From contig NZ_QETA01000001.1 in assembly GCF_003123725.1 (NCBI RefSeq), positions 1,030,550-1,094,549 on the forward strand: 64,000 bases of DNA, given 5' to 3'. The stretch comes from Corticimicrobacter populi (GTDB taxonomy: Bacteria; Pseudomonadota; Gammaproteobacteria; Burkholderiales; Burkholderiaceae_B). The translations under genes and the position numbers were made by a program. Below the pieces are notes generated by a model, which was not told the DNA's origin, searched no databases, and saw only the letters and a list, made by a program, of their open reading frames with translations. Numbering within the stretch: the first letter of the stretch is position 1; each line of letters starts with the position of its first letter. Shown here one piece after another: positions 8,208-16,634 of the stretch.

Positions 8208-9560
8208 GTGCCAGCACAACTCTATATCAATAGGAAAAATAGATTCGATCTTGAAAGCGCTGCCCATTGCCGCTATCGTGTTGCGCTTCGGTTTCCTACC
8301 CTGCGAGTTGCCTTGAGCATCCCCATCTACCGAGTGCCGGGCTTTGCCGCTTTCCTGGTCGCCCGGCTTGCTGCCGTATTCGCCATGCAGATACAGGCCG
8401 TGGTCGTGGCCTGGCAGGTCTACGACATCACGCGTGATCCGATGTCGCTGGCCTATGCCGGCTTGGCGCAATTCGTCCCCATGCTGTTCCTGCTGGCCCC
8501 GGCAGGCGATCTGATCGACCGCTTCAACCGCAAGACCATTCTGGCGGCCAGTTGGGTGCTTTCCGCCATCTGCAGCGGCTGGCTGGCCTGGCTGTCCTAC
8601 AGCAATGCCCATCCGTCCGGCGGTATCTATGCGGCGCTGGTACTGTTCGGCTGTGCCCGCGCCTTCATGGGACCTGCGCTGCAAAGCCTGCTGCCTCAGA
8701 TCGTGCCACGCGAGCGGCTGGCACAGAGTCTGGCCACCAACAGCATGCTGATGAAGGCAGCCACCATCGGTGGGCCGGTGGCCGGCGGTGCCTTGTATGC
8801 CTTTGGCGGCTCGGTGGCCTATCTGGTCTGCCTGGTCTGTTTCATTGCCGGCATTGTGCTGCTGCGACAGGTGCCGATTCTGCATCCCCAGGAAATCGAA
8901 CAATACCCGGAAGGCGAAGCCCGTCCCGGCATGTGGCGTCGCTTCAACGAAGGCATTCGCTTCATCTGGTCGCACCCCGTGATCCTGGGGGCAATCAGCC
9001 TGGACCTGTTTGCCGTGTTGCTGGGCGGTGTGATAGCACTGCTGCCGATCTATGCACAGGATATCCTGCATGTCGGCCCCGCCGGGCTGGGTCTGCTGCG
9101 CAGCGCCATGGCGGTCGGCGAAATCCTCACGGGCATGTACCTCTCTGCCCGCCCCTTCAACCGACGCGTCGGCGTCACGCTGTTCGCCGCGATTTTCCTG
9201 TTCGGCTGCGCCAACCTGGTATTCGCCTTCTCGACATCGTTCTGGCTGTCGTTTGTCGCATTGATGGTGGCGGGTGCGGGCGACATGATCAGCGTCTATG
9301 TACGCAGCGCCCTGGTCCAATACTCTACGCCGGACCACCTGCGCGGACGGGTCAACGCCGTCAACATGCTGTTCATCAGCTCATCCAACGAGCTGGGCGA
9401 GTTCCGCGCCGGCACATCGGCCAGCGCTTTCGGTGCGGTCCCTGCTGCGGTGCTGGGCGGTTGCTGCACGCTGCTGATCGCAGGCGGCATGATGTGGCGC
9501 AACCGCCCACTGCGCGGCATCGACCGCTTCGAGGATGCGGAGCGCATCCATCGGGGCTGA
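8208..9560 (+). CDS. MFS exporter, EntS/MFS_3-like
   Basis: Up to 450 aa with about 12 hydrophobic segments. Features of the EntS / transmembrane-secretion-effector branch are present: VVVAWQVYDITRDP after the first helix, the loop motif GDLIDRFNRKTIL between helices 2 and 3, and a central charged loop around residues 225-255. The start is uncertain: GTG 8208 opens the frame, but TTG 8313 (giving MSIPIYRVPGFAAF) better fits usual MFS N-termini; neither has a strong Shine-Dalgarno. Divergence from marR-uvrA-like across paired palindromes suggests co-regulated drug or metabolite efflux. The substrate is unknown. Confidence 0.85.
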   Translation: MPAQLYINRKNRFDLESAAHCRYRVALRFPTLRVALSIPIYRVPGFAAFLVARLAAVFAMQIQAVVVAWQVYDITRDPMSLAYAGLAQFVPMLFLLAPAGDLIDRFNRKTILAASWVLSAICSGWLAWLSYSNAHPSGGIYAALVLFGCARAFMGPALQSLLPQIVPRERLAQSLATNSMLMKAATIGGPVAGGALYAFGGSVAYLVCLVCFIAGIVLLRQVPILHPQEIEQYPEGEARPGMWRRFNEGIRFIWSHPVILGAISLDLFAVLLGGVIALLPIYAQDILHVGPAGLGLLRSAMAVGEILTGMYLSARPFNRRVGVTLFAAIFLFGCANLVFAFSTSFWLSFVALMVAGAGDMISVYVRSALVQYSTPDHLRGRVNAVNMLFISSSNELGEFRAGTSASAFGAVPAAVLGGCCTLLIAGGMMWRNRPLRGIDRFEDAERIHRG

Positions 9561-9565
9561 GAAAG

Positions 9566-9892
9566 CTACAGTGCCAGCTTGGCCGCCACCAGGCGGTTCA
9601 TGCTGATGCCTTTTTCTGCAGCCTCGATGGCCAGTTTGCGATGCACCATGGGCGTGACCCGGGCAGGAATATTGCCACTGTAGCGCTTTTCAGAAAACGC
9701 CTCGGGAACAACCTCTCCGTTTTGCTCCATCTCAGCCACAACTTCCATCACCAGTGACATGATGCCATTCAATGCGCACCCCGGATCTGGGTCCAGCCAG
9801 GAGAGGGAAGGAAACTCGGCACATAGTCCAACATGCTCGCCATCATCTGGTGACCAGGTTATACGATACGTATAGGTGTTGGCATTGCTCAC
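9566..9892 (-). CDS. hicB: HicB-family antitoxin
   Basis: 108 aa. The N-terminal half shows the partly degenerate RNase-H-like HicB fold (TYRITWSPDDGEHVGLCAEFPSL). The C-terminal 35 residues form a ribbon-helix-helix-like DNA-binding segment (IPARVTPMVHRKLAIEAAEK). The GTG start overlaps the hicA stop by 4 nt, the usual toxin-first order. It should neutralise HicA and repress the operon. Confidence 0.85.
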   Translation of the reverse strand: MSNANTYTYRITWSPDDGEHVGLCAEFPSLSWLDPDPGCALNGIMSLVMEVVAEMEQNGEVVPEAFSEKRYSGNIPARVTPMVHRKLAIEAAEKGISMNRLVAAKLAL

Positions 9893-10152
9893 TTGGTCAT
9901 CTCCCGAACGGCATCGAGCCTGTCAATCGCTTCGAGTATTTGCCTGATTTGATATGACTTGGCCTTGTTTCCCTGCCACTGCAAATTGATACGAGGATCT
10001 CCCGGCCAGGGCGTTTTAAAAATAACGTGACTACCCGCAGTCCTGCGCGGCGCTCCAAACAAGACCGTACATAATGCAACGGCATCGGCATAGCGCACAT
10101 TGGTTGGCTGAGTTCTCATCAACCTGATTATTTTTCCGATATCCGCAGTCAT
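9889..10152 (-). CDS. hicA: HicA-family mRNA interferase toxin
   Basis: 87 aa, somewhat longer than typical HicA (about 60). The dsRBD-like core carries the conserved GSHVIFK motif with the catalytic His, then a strand with INLQWQGNKAKSYQIRQIL. A GAAGGA Shine-Dalgarno precedes the start by 6 nt. HicA cleaves mRNAs independently of codon frame when HicB is degraded. The N-terminal extension (about 25 residues) is helical and of unknown use. Confidence 0.8.
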   Translation of the reverse strand: MTADIGKIIRLMRTQPTNVRYADAVALCTVLFGAPRRTAGSHVIFKTPWPGDPRINLQWQGNKAKSYQIRQILEAIDRLDAVREMTK

Positions 10153-10177
10153 ACGGTATCCTTCATGTGTTTTATGA

Positions 10178-10191
10178 TATCAATACTGATA
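10178..10191. promoter_or_regulatory. Candidate hicAB operator
   Basis: TATCA-ATAC-TGATA is an inverted repeat with 5-bp arms, 26 bp upstream of the hicA start codon, in AT-rich DNA that would hold the promoter. It is a reasonable HicB site by position only. Confidence 0.35.
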
Positions 10192-10287
10192 CTACAAAAC
10201 AACTTGAAGGATAGGATGCAAACTGTGCTCTTTCTGCGCACACTCTACAAACAGACAGCAGATCTAGGCCTGAAATCTCGCAACCAC

Positions 10288-11676
10288 TTATGCAGATGCC
10301 CTAGCCTGCGCAGGCTGTTCCGGCAGGAACCAGTTCATCAGCAAGGCGCATATCCCGCCAGTCGCCACCCCTGAACCCAGCACGTTGCGCAGACCGTCCG
10401 GCACATGCGCCAGGAAGTCCGGCACCTCGGAAACGCCCAGGCCCAGGCCGAGCGACACGGCGATGATCAACAATGCGCGGCGATCCAGCGTGGTGCCTGC
10501 CAGGATATTGATGCCCGAGGCGGCCACGGCACCGAACATCACCATCACGGCTCCCCCCAGCACGGGCTCGGGCACGGCCTGCAACACGCCGGCCACCGAG
10601 GGGAAAAGCCCCATCAGCACCAGCATGGCGGCGATCCACAGGCCCACATGGCGACTGGCGATGCCGGTCAGCTGAATCACGCCGTTATTCTGTGCAAACA
10701 CCGAACTCGGGAAGGTATTGAAAATACCCGCCAGGAACGAATTGGCACCATTGACCAGCACGCCGCCCTTGATGCGCTGCATCCAGACCGGCCCTTCGAC
10801 CGGCTGGCGCGAAATCTTGCTGGTAGCCGTCACATCACCGATGGCCTCAAGCGATGTCACCAGATAGATCACGATCATCGGCACGAACAGCGACCAGGAA
10901 AAGCCCAGCCCGAAATGCAGCGGCACGGGAGCCTGGAACACGGCGGCCTCGTGCATGCCGCTAAAGTCCAGCCGCCCCAGCCAGCCCGCCACCAGATAAC
11001 CGACGATCAGGGCAATCACAATCGCCGCGCTGCGCACCCAGACCACCGGAATGCGGTTGAGCAGGATGATGATGGCCAGCACCGAGCACGACAGCAGCAG
11101 GTTCTCGCCATTGGCAAAGGTGCCGTTGCCCATGGCACCGTAGCCACCACCCATACTGATCAGGCCGACCTTGATCAGCGTCAGACCGATCAGCAGCACC
11201 ACGATGCCAGTGACCAGCGGCGTGATCAGCCGCTTGACGAACGGCAGGATGCGCGACACGCCCATCTCGATAAAAGAACCGGCAATCACCACGCCGAAGA
11301 TCGCCGCCATCACGGCCTCGACCGGCGTGCCCTGCTTGACCATCAGAGCCCCCCCAGCGATCAGCGGCCCGACGAAATTGAAGCTGGTGCCCTGCACGAT
11401 CAGCAACCCGGCCCCGAACGGCCCGAAGCGACGGCATTGCACAAAGGTGGCAATACCGGATACCACCAGGGACATCGACACGATCAGGTTGGTGTCGCGC
11501 GCGGACACGCCCAGTGCCTGGCAGATCAGCAGGCCCGGTGTCACGATCGGCACAATGATCGCCAGCAGGTGCTGGAAGGCGGCGAGAAAGGAAATCCAGG
11601 GACGCGGCTTGTCATCCAGCCCGTAGACCAGGTCATGGGTAGGCTGAGTGGACGAATGGGTGTCGGGAGCGCTCAT
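10288..11676 (-). CDS. NCS2-family nucleobase permease (xanthine/urate type)
   Basis: 462 aa from the ATG at 11676; a TTG at 11697 would add 7 residues. Hydrophobic throughout, with the 7+7 inverted-repeat layout. Motifs include QHLLAIIVPIVTPGLL in TM1, FGPFGAGLLIVQGTSFNFVG, and the TM8-TM10 signature region (TSLEAIGDVTATSKISRQPV; then NTFPSSVFAQNNGVIQLTGI), with Glu and Asn residues that bind purines in XanQ/UacT. It should import xanthine, urate or a related purine with a cation. No purine-catabolism genes lie beside it, so the exact substrate is open. Confidence 0.9.
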   Translation of the reverse strand: MSAPDTHSSTQPTHDLVYGLDDKPRPWISFLAAFQHLLAIIVPIVTPGLLICQALGVSARDTNLIVSMSLVVSGIATFVQCRRFGPFGAGLLIVQGTSFNFVGPLIAGGALMVKQGTPVEAVMAAIFGVVIAGSFIEMGVSRILPFVKRLITPLVTGIVVLLIGLTLIKVGLISMGGGYGAMGNGTFANGENLLLSCSVLAIIILLNRIPVVWVRSAAIVIALIVGYLVAGWLGRLDFSGMHEAAVFQAPVPLHFGLGFSWSLFVPMIVIYLVTSLEAIGDVTATSKISRQPVEGPVWMQRIKGGVLVNGANSFLAGIFNTFPSSVFAQNNGVIQLTGIASRHVGLWIAAMLVLMGLFPSVAGVLQAVPEPVLGGAVMVMFGAVAASGINILAGTTLDRRALLIIAVSLGLGLGVSEVPDFLAHVPDGLRNVLGSGVATGGICALLMNWFLPEQPAQARASA

Positions 11677-12011
11677 GAGGAGGAAGGTGTCCGGCAAAAG
11701 ATCGCGATTTTAACGCGCCGGGACTGTGCTGCGACACGACGGCCCGTGCCAGCCACGGCCTTTTCCTGGATCTCTTGACCCATGTTGCCCTGAGGTACAC
11801 ACATTCGTCACTATCATGGTGCCAAACATGCACTTGCATAGTGCAAAAAGGTACCTATAAGGCAACAAATAATTTTCTCGAGAATTTCATCAAAACCCAT
11901 AAAAACAACAACCACTTGAAAACAAATGAATAATTCAATTTAAGGGTTTGCACCAACCTCTTGAACGACAGAAATAGCCATAAAATATTGACTCACAGGC
12001 AACACAAGGCA
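11677..12011. promoter_or_regulatory. Divergent intergenic region, permease / XRE regulator, with candidate operators
   Basis: 335 bp without a gene; the right half is AT-rich. It contains the inverted repeat TGCACT-TGCAT-AGTGCA (11829-11845), the perfect palindrome TTCTCGAGAA (11875-11884) and a further TTTGCAC half-site (11947-11953). The TGCAC/GTGCA motifs near the XRE-cupin gene are plausible autoregulatory sites. No terminator or RNA structure stands out. Confidence 0.4.
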
Positions 12012-12632
12012 ATGGAAATCATCATGGAAATTGGCCAGAAAGTTGCGCAGCAGGCAACACATGCGCACACAACATCGATCGGTGATACCACGATCGACGT
12101 CGGCGCTCGCCTGCGCCAGGCACGCCTGGCCAAAGGGCTCTCGATCCAGGAAGTGGCCGACCGCGTCGGCGTCAGCAAGTCTTTCATCAGCCGCTTCGAG
12201 CGCGACGTGGTCAACGCATCGGTCTCGACCCTGCTCAAGATCTGCGATGTGCTCGATGTCCGTCCTGGCCAGTTGTTCGAGCCCCCCGTCACCAAATTCG
12301 TGCCGGCAGACCAGCGCCCGCCCATCAACCTGGGGGGTTCTCGCATGCGCGAATACCTGATCGGCGGGGCCGGCAACGAGCACATGCTGGCGATCTTTTC
12401 CATCATCGAACCCGGTGGCGGCTCCGGCGACGAGCCTTACACACTGGATGCGCGCTCCGACATGGTCCATGTGCAGACCGGTTCGCTGTCGGTCGCGGTG
12501 GGCGACCAGGTGTACATCATGCAACCTGGCGACACCCTGACCTTTCCGCCCAGCATTCCGCACACCTGGAAGAATCCTTCCGCCACCGAGACCTGCACCG
12601 CGCTTTGGGTCATTGTGCCTCCCCCGGTCTGA
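12012..12632 (+). CDS. XRE-family regulator with C-terminal cupin sensor
   Basis: 206 aa from the ATG at 12012 (12024 is also possible; a TTG at 11961 would extend it). Residues about 35-90 are an HTH_3 domain ([20 protein letters not shown] then [11 protein letters not shown]). The C-terminal 90 residues form a cupin ([37 protein letters not shown]). Relatives (PuuR, SutR) sense polyamine or amino-acid-like ligands through the cupin. It lies 11 bp before the ABC-transporter ATPase and probably controls that operon and the downstream ureohydrolase. Confidence 0.88.
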   Translation: MEIIMEIGQKVAQQATHAHTTSIGDTTIDVGARLRQARLAKGLSIQEVADRVGVSKSFISRFERDVVNASVSTLLKICDVLDVRPGQLFEPPVTKFVPADQRPPINLGGSRMREYLIGGAGNEHMLAIFSIIEPGGGSGDEPYTLDARSDMVHVQTGSLSVAVGDQVYIMQPGDTLTFPPSIPHTWKNPSATETCTALWVIVPPPV

Positions 12633-12643
12633 AAGGCTTAGCC

Positions 12644-13411
12644 ATGCATACACTCAAGGTCACCGACCTGCACAAGCGCTACGGCGATCATGAAGTCCTC
12701 AAGGGCGTTGGCCTGGAGGCCCGTCGCGGCGACGTGATCAGCATCATCGGCTCCAGCGGCTCCGGAAAGAGCACGTTGCTGCGGTGTATCAATTTTCTCG
12801 AAAAACCATGCCAGGGCACCGTCGAACTCAACGGCGAAACACTGCGCACCGTGGCCGACCGGCATGGGGCCTTGCAGGCCGCCGACCCGGCCCAGTTGCG
12901 TCGCCTGAGGGCACAGCTGTCAATGGTGTTCCAGAATTTCTGCCTGTGGTCGCACATGAGTGTGCTGCAGAACGTGATCGAAACCCCCATGCACGTCCTC
13001 GGATTGAGCCGTGAGGAGGCACTGGCGCGTGGCCGCAGCAACCTCGAAAAGGTAGGCCTGGGTGCCGAATTCCATGCCCGCTATCCGGGCCACCTGTCCG
13101 GCGGCCAACAGCAGCGCGTGGCCATCGCCCGTGCACTCAGCATGGATCCCCAGGTCATGCTGTTCGACGAGCCGACCTCGGCACTCGACCCCGAACTGGT
13201 CGGCGAAGTGCTAAAGGTCATGCAGGCGCTGGCCCAGGAGGGCCGCACCATGATCGTGGTCACCCACGAAATGGGCTTTGCCCGCAACCTCTCGAGCCAG
13301 GTGCTGTTCCTCCACCAGGGACGCATCGAGGAGCAGGGAGCACCGGCCGATCTGTTCGACAATCCTCAGAGCCCCCGGCTGCAGCAGTTCCTGTCCGGCC
13401 GCCTCAAGTGA
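12644..13411 (+). CDS. Polar amino-acid ABC importer, ATPase (HisP/ArgP type)
   Basis: 255 aa. Walker [10 protein letters not shown] (36-44), Q-loop [18 protein letters not shown], signature LSGGQQQR (about 151-158), Walker [14 protein letters not shown] and the switch His in [10 protein letters not shown]. The insertion before the Q-loop and the sequence [13 protein letters not shown] are typical of ATPases for basic amino acids and opines. The ATG at 12644 is preceded by AAAGG. It is the first gene of a four-gene transporter set in the order ATPase, binding protein, permease, permease. Confidence 0.93.
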   Translation: MHTLKVTDLHKRYGDHEVLKGVGLEARRGDVISIIGSSGSGKSTLLRCINFLEKPCQGTVELNGETLRTVADRHGALQAADPAQLRRLRAQLSMVFQNFCLWSHMSVLQNVIETPMHVLGLSREEALARGRSNLEKVGLGAEFHARYPGHLSGGQQQRVAIARALSMDPQVMLFDEPTSALDPELVGEVLKVMQALAQEGRTMIVVTHEMGFARNLSSQVLFLHQGRIEEQGAPADLFDNPQSPRLQQFLSGRLK

Positions 13412-13457
13412 CCTTTCTATCCCGTTTTGCACGCACAACGACTCTCAAGGACCCATC

Positions 13458-14222
13458 ATGAAAAAAAACCTGCTCGCCGGCCTCGCGCTGTCCGCCCTGC
13501 TGTTCGGTACGTCCGCAGCCGCGCAGAACCCGATCACGATCGCTACCGATGCCACCTTCCCGCCGTTCGAATCGATCGATGCCCAGGGCAAGCTGGTCGG
13601 CTATGACGTCGAACTGATGCAGGCCATCTGCGATGAAATGCAGCTCGACTGCAATATCATCAATGCCGCCTGGGACGGCATGATCCCGGGCCTGGTCAGC
13701 CGCAAGTACGATGCCCTGATCTCGCAGCTCACCGTCACCGACGCCCGCCGCCGCATCATGGCCTTCAGCGATATCTACTCACACCCGGTGTTCCGCTTCG
13801 TGGGGCGTCAGGGTGAGGAGTACGATTTCGGCCCCGACGGCCTCAAGGGCAAGGTCGTGGCCGTGCAGACCGGTACGCCGATGGACGCCTACGTCACCAA
13901 GTACCACCCCGAAGCCACCATCAAGCGCTATGACGCCGGCAGCGCCGCCTATCTCGAACTGACCGGCGGACGTGCCGACCTGCACATGAGCTACGAAGCC
14001 CAGATCATCCACAGCTTTCTCAAGACGCCTCAGGGTGAAGGCTATGCGCTGGTCGGTCCGCGCCTGAGCGGACAGGATGCTCCCGAGTTCGGCGAAGGCG
14101 TCGCCATTGCCCTGAACAAGCGCAGCACCGAACTGCTGGCAAGCATCAACGAAGGGCTGGCGCGTCTGCGCGCCAACGGCAAGCTCGACGCGCTCGACGC
14201 CAAATATTTCAGCGCCGACTGA
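13458..14222 (+). CDS. Periplasmic amino-acid-binding protein (SBP family 3)
   Basis: 254 aa with a signal peptide (residues 1-22, ending SAAAQ) and the family-3 signature at the mature N-terminus: TIATDATFPPFESIDAQGK, then LVGYDVELMQAICDEM. The Shine-Dalgarno AAGGA is at 13447-13451. HisJ/ArgT-like ligand-site segments follow (WDGMIPGLVSRKYDALISQL, TVTDARR, TGTPMDAYV). The ligand is probably a basic or guanidino amino acid, inferred from the neighbouring ureohydrolase and from family resemblance. Confidence 0.92.
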   Translation: MKKNLLAGLALSALLFGTSAAAQNPITIATDATFPPFESIDAQGKLVGYDVELMQAICDEMQLDCNIINAAWDGMIPGLVSRKYDALISQLTVTDARRRIMAFSDIYSHPVFRFVGRQGEEYDFGPDGLKGKVVAVQTGTPMDAYVTKYHPEATIKRYDAGSAAYLELTGGRADLHMSYEAQIIHSFLKTPQGEGYALVGPRLSGQDAPEFGEGVAIALNKRSTELLASINEGLARLRANGKLDALDAKYFSAD

Positions 14223-14239
14223 ACCGTGCTGACGCTGCC

Positions 14240-14929
14240 ATGACGTTCGACTACATCCTCACCGTGCTGGCCGCCGGACGGGTCACGCTGGCGCTGGCCG
14301 CCAGCGCCCTGCTGCTGTCCATTGCCATCGGCCTGCTGTGCGCTTGGGCCAAGCTGTCGGGCAGCCGCACGGCTCGCCTGCTGGCCGGCAGCTACACCAC
14401 GGTGATCCGCGGCATCCCCGACCTGGTCCTGATGTTGCTGGTGTTCTACAGTTTTCCGGCACTGGTCAACCTCTGGCTGGAAGAGGCCGGCATCGACTAC
14501 ATGCTGGAACTGGGGCCGTTCATGGCAGGCACGGTCACGCAGGGACTGATCTTCGGTGCCTACATGACCGAAACATTCCGTACCGCACTGATCAATATCC
14601 CGCGAGACCAGATCGAGGCCGCGCATGCCTATGGCATGCGCCGGCTGCACATCTTCCGGCGCATCGTGCTGCCCCAGATGATCCGGCTGGCGCTGCCCGG
14701 CTTCACCAACAATTGGCTGGTGCTGGCCAAGGCCACCGCGCTGGTGTCGCTGATCGGCCTGCAGGATGTCATGTTCCGCGCCAAGGGTGCGGCCGAGGCG
14801 ACCCGCCAGCCCTTCACTTTCTATCTTGTGGCGGCAGGCTTTTACCTCGCCCTCACGGTGATTTCACTGCTGCTGCTGCACCGCCTGCGCCGTCGTTATG
14901 CCCTGCATGCACGGGGAGCCAAGTCATGA
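14240..14929 (+). CDS. Amino-acid ABC importer permease 1 (HisQ type)
   Basis: 229 aa with about five membrane helices. The EAA loop for ATPase docking is EAAHAYGMRRLHIFRRIVLP; the early TTVIRGIPDLVLMLLVF motif is typical of HisQ-class subunits. The stop overlaps the next permease start (ATGA at 14926-14929), so the two are translationally coupled. Confidence 0.92.
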   Translation: MTFDYILTVLAAGRVTLALAASALLLSIAIGLLCAWAKLSGSRTARLLAGSYTTVIRGIPDLVLMLLVFYSFPALVNLWLEEAGIDYMLELGPFMAGTVTQGLIFGAYMTETFRTALINIPRDQIEAAHAYGMRRLHIFRRIVLPQMIRLALPGFTNNWLVLAKATALVSLIGLQDVMFRAKGAAEATRQPFTFYLVAAGFYLALTVISLLLLHRLRRRYALHARGAKS

Positions 14930-15615
14930 ACTGGGACATTATCGAGGCCAACTTCGGGCGTTACCTGCAAGGGCTGGAACTGACGCTCTACCTGACCGTC
15001 GTCTCGCTGTCGCTGGGTTTCGTGCTGGCCATCGGCCTGGCCCTGGTCCGCAACTCGGACAACCGCCTGGCCAATGGTGCCGTGCTGCTCTACACCACGC
15101 TGTTCCGAGGTACCCCGCTGTTGATCCAGTTGTTCCTGATCTATTACGGGCTGGCCCAGTTCGACCTGATCCGCGAAAGCATCTTCTGGCCCTGGCTCTC
15201 CAGTCCGCTATTCTGCGTGCTGCTGGCCTTCGTGCTCAACACGGCGGCCTACACCACCGAGATTTTCGCCGGCAGCCTGCGTCACCTGCCGGCCGGCGAG
15301 ATCGAAGCCATGCGCGCCTACGGCATGTCGCCCTGGACCCAGTTCCGGCGCATCCTGCTGCCCGCCATGCTGACCCGTTCACTCGGCCTGTACGGTAACG
15401 AGGTCATCATGATGCTCCACGCCACCTCGCTGGCCAGCACCGTCACGCTGATGGAAATCACCGGCGTGGCACGCAACATCACGCTCAACGAATACATCCA
15501 GTTCGAACCCTATGTCACCGCTGCCGGCCTCTACCTGCTGCTGACACTGTGCCTGGTCGGCTTGTTCCGCCTGCTCGAACGACGCTGGGCTGCCTACCTG
15601 CAGCCGCGCGGTTGA
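14926..15615 (+). CDS. Amino-acid ABC importer permease 2 (HisM type)
   Basis: 229 aa with about five membrane helices, the motif TTLFRGTPLLIQLFLIYYGL and the EAA loop EAMRAYGMSPWTQFRRILLP. It pairs with the preceding HisQ-like subunit to form the heterodimeric channel. The start overlaps the upstream stop by 4 nt. Confidence 0.92.
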   Translation: MNWDIIEANFGRYLQGLELTLYLTVVSLSLGFVLAIGLALVRNSDNRLANGAVLLYTTLFRGTPLLIQLFLIYYGLAQFDLIRESIFWPWLSSPLFCVLLAFVLNTAAYTTEIFAGSLRHLPAGEIEAMRAYGMSPWTQFRRILLPAMLTRSLGLYGNEVIMMLHATSLASTVTLMEITGVARNITLNEYIQFEPYVTAAGLYLLLTLCLVGLFRLLERRWAAYLQPRG

Positions 15616-15625
15616 GCATCACCGC

Positions 15626-15663
15626 GATCCGGCATGCACGACTGATTGCTGCCCTGCCGGATC
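15626..15663 (+). terminator. Possible terminator after the ABC importer
   Basis: GATCCGGC (15626-15633) pairs with GCCGGATC (15656-15663) across a 22-nt loop; a T-rich stretch follows about 15 nt later. The long loop and distant T-run make this a weak candidate; it may only attenuate transcription into the ureohydrolase. Confidence 0.3.
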
Positions 15664-15710
15664 CGGCCAGCCCCTTCCTTTTTTACCTACCGATTCCGGA
15701 AACCATCGCC

Positions 15711-16634
15711 ATGAGCCATACCGATACCGATTCCACCCTGCGCGGCAGCGACCTGCTGGGAGCCCCTTTCGACAGTGAATCCACGCTGGGCTGGCCCGGC
15801 TCGCGCTACGCCCCCCAAAAGGTCCGCGAAGCCATCCGCTGGATCAACATGCGCATCCAGGACGGCCAGATCTACCAGCTCGAGGACGACACCATCCATA
15901 CCGTGGGCAACGACCTGCTGCGCGACCTTGGCGATCTGTCGGTCCTGCCCAAGGATACCGAGGCCACATTCCGCACCATCAGCGATGCAGTCGGTGCCTC
16001 GCTGCAACGCGGCCGCAGCCCGATCGTCATCGGCGGCGACGACAGCCTGCTGTTTCCTGTTGCGCGCGGCGTGCACGACGCCCTGCCCGGCCGGATCGGC
16101 ATCATCCATTTCGACGCCCACCTCGACCTGATGGATGAAAGCGCCAAGCAGGGCCGCTACAGCCAGTCCAGCGGCATGCGCCGCTCGCTCGAAATGGCAC
16201 GCGTCGACTACGCAGACTGCATCCAGCTGTGTGAACGCCACTTCAATTTCCCGGCGTCGGGCCGCTTCAAGCATGAGCATGGCCTGGCACACATTTCGGC
16301 TCGCGAAGCGATCCGGCTCGGTGCCGCAGCCACCGTGCAACGGGCACTCGAGCACGTTGCCGGTGCCGACCACCTGTTCCTGTCGTTCGACATCGACGCC
16401 ATTGATCCGGCCCATGCCCCCGGCTGCGGAGCCCACGAGCCGGGCGGGATCAGCTCGGACCAGGCGCTGGAAATGGTCGAGCTGCTGGCACCGCACTGCG
16501 CCGCCATGGCCATTACCGAAGTCAACCCCATGCTGGACGTACGCGACACCACCGCCACGCTGGCAGCCTATCTGGCCTTTACCTTTGCCGTGGCAGGCCG
16601 CAATCCGGTACGCCGCCGAGCCGTTGCCGGCTAG
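15711..16634 (+). CDS. Ureohydrolase (arginase/agmatinase family) with a variant metal motif
   Basis: 307 aa. Manganese-site motifs are visible: DAHLD within FDAHLDLMDE (134-143) and SFDIDAIDP (225-233). The first motif reads GGDDS (108-112) where arginases and agmatinases have GGDHS, so the usual His ligand is replaced by Asp. Otherwise the fold appears complete. The family hydrolyses a guanidino (or formimino) group to urea (or formamide) plus an amine. The upstream basic-amino-acid importer and XRE-cupin regulator suggest the transported compound is the substrate, such as arginine, agmatine or a guanidino acid. The exact substrate cannot be read from sequence. Its stop codon overlaps the end of the convergent LysR gene. 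Confidence 0.85.
   Translation: MSHTDTDSTLRGSDLLGAPFDSESTLGWPGSRYAPQKVREAIRWINMRIQDGQIYQLEDDTIHTVGNDLLRDLGDLSVLPKDTEATFRTISDAVGASLQRGRSPIVIGGDDSLLFPVARGVHDALPGRIGIIHFDAHLDLMDESAKQGRYSQSSGMRRSLEMARVDYADCIQLCERHFNFPASGRFKHEHGLAHISAREAIRLGAAATVQRALEHVAGADHLFLSFDIDAIDPAHAPGCGAHEPGGISSDQALEMVELLAPHCAAMAITEVNPMLDVRDTTATLAAYLAFTFAVAGRNPVRRRAVAG

Noticed and set aside
8163..9338. A 391-codon open frame on the minus strand
   Set aside because: Antisense to the MFS exporter; composition is typical of a reverse-strand shadow of membrane-protein codons.
10405..11778. A 457-codon open frame on the plus strand
   Set aside because: Antisense to the NCS2 permease; the translation is His/Gln/Arg-rich with no hydrophobic core.
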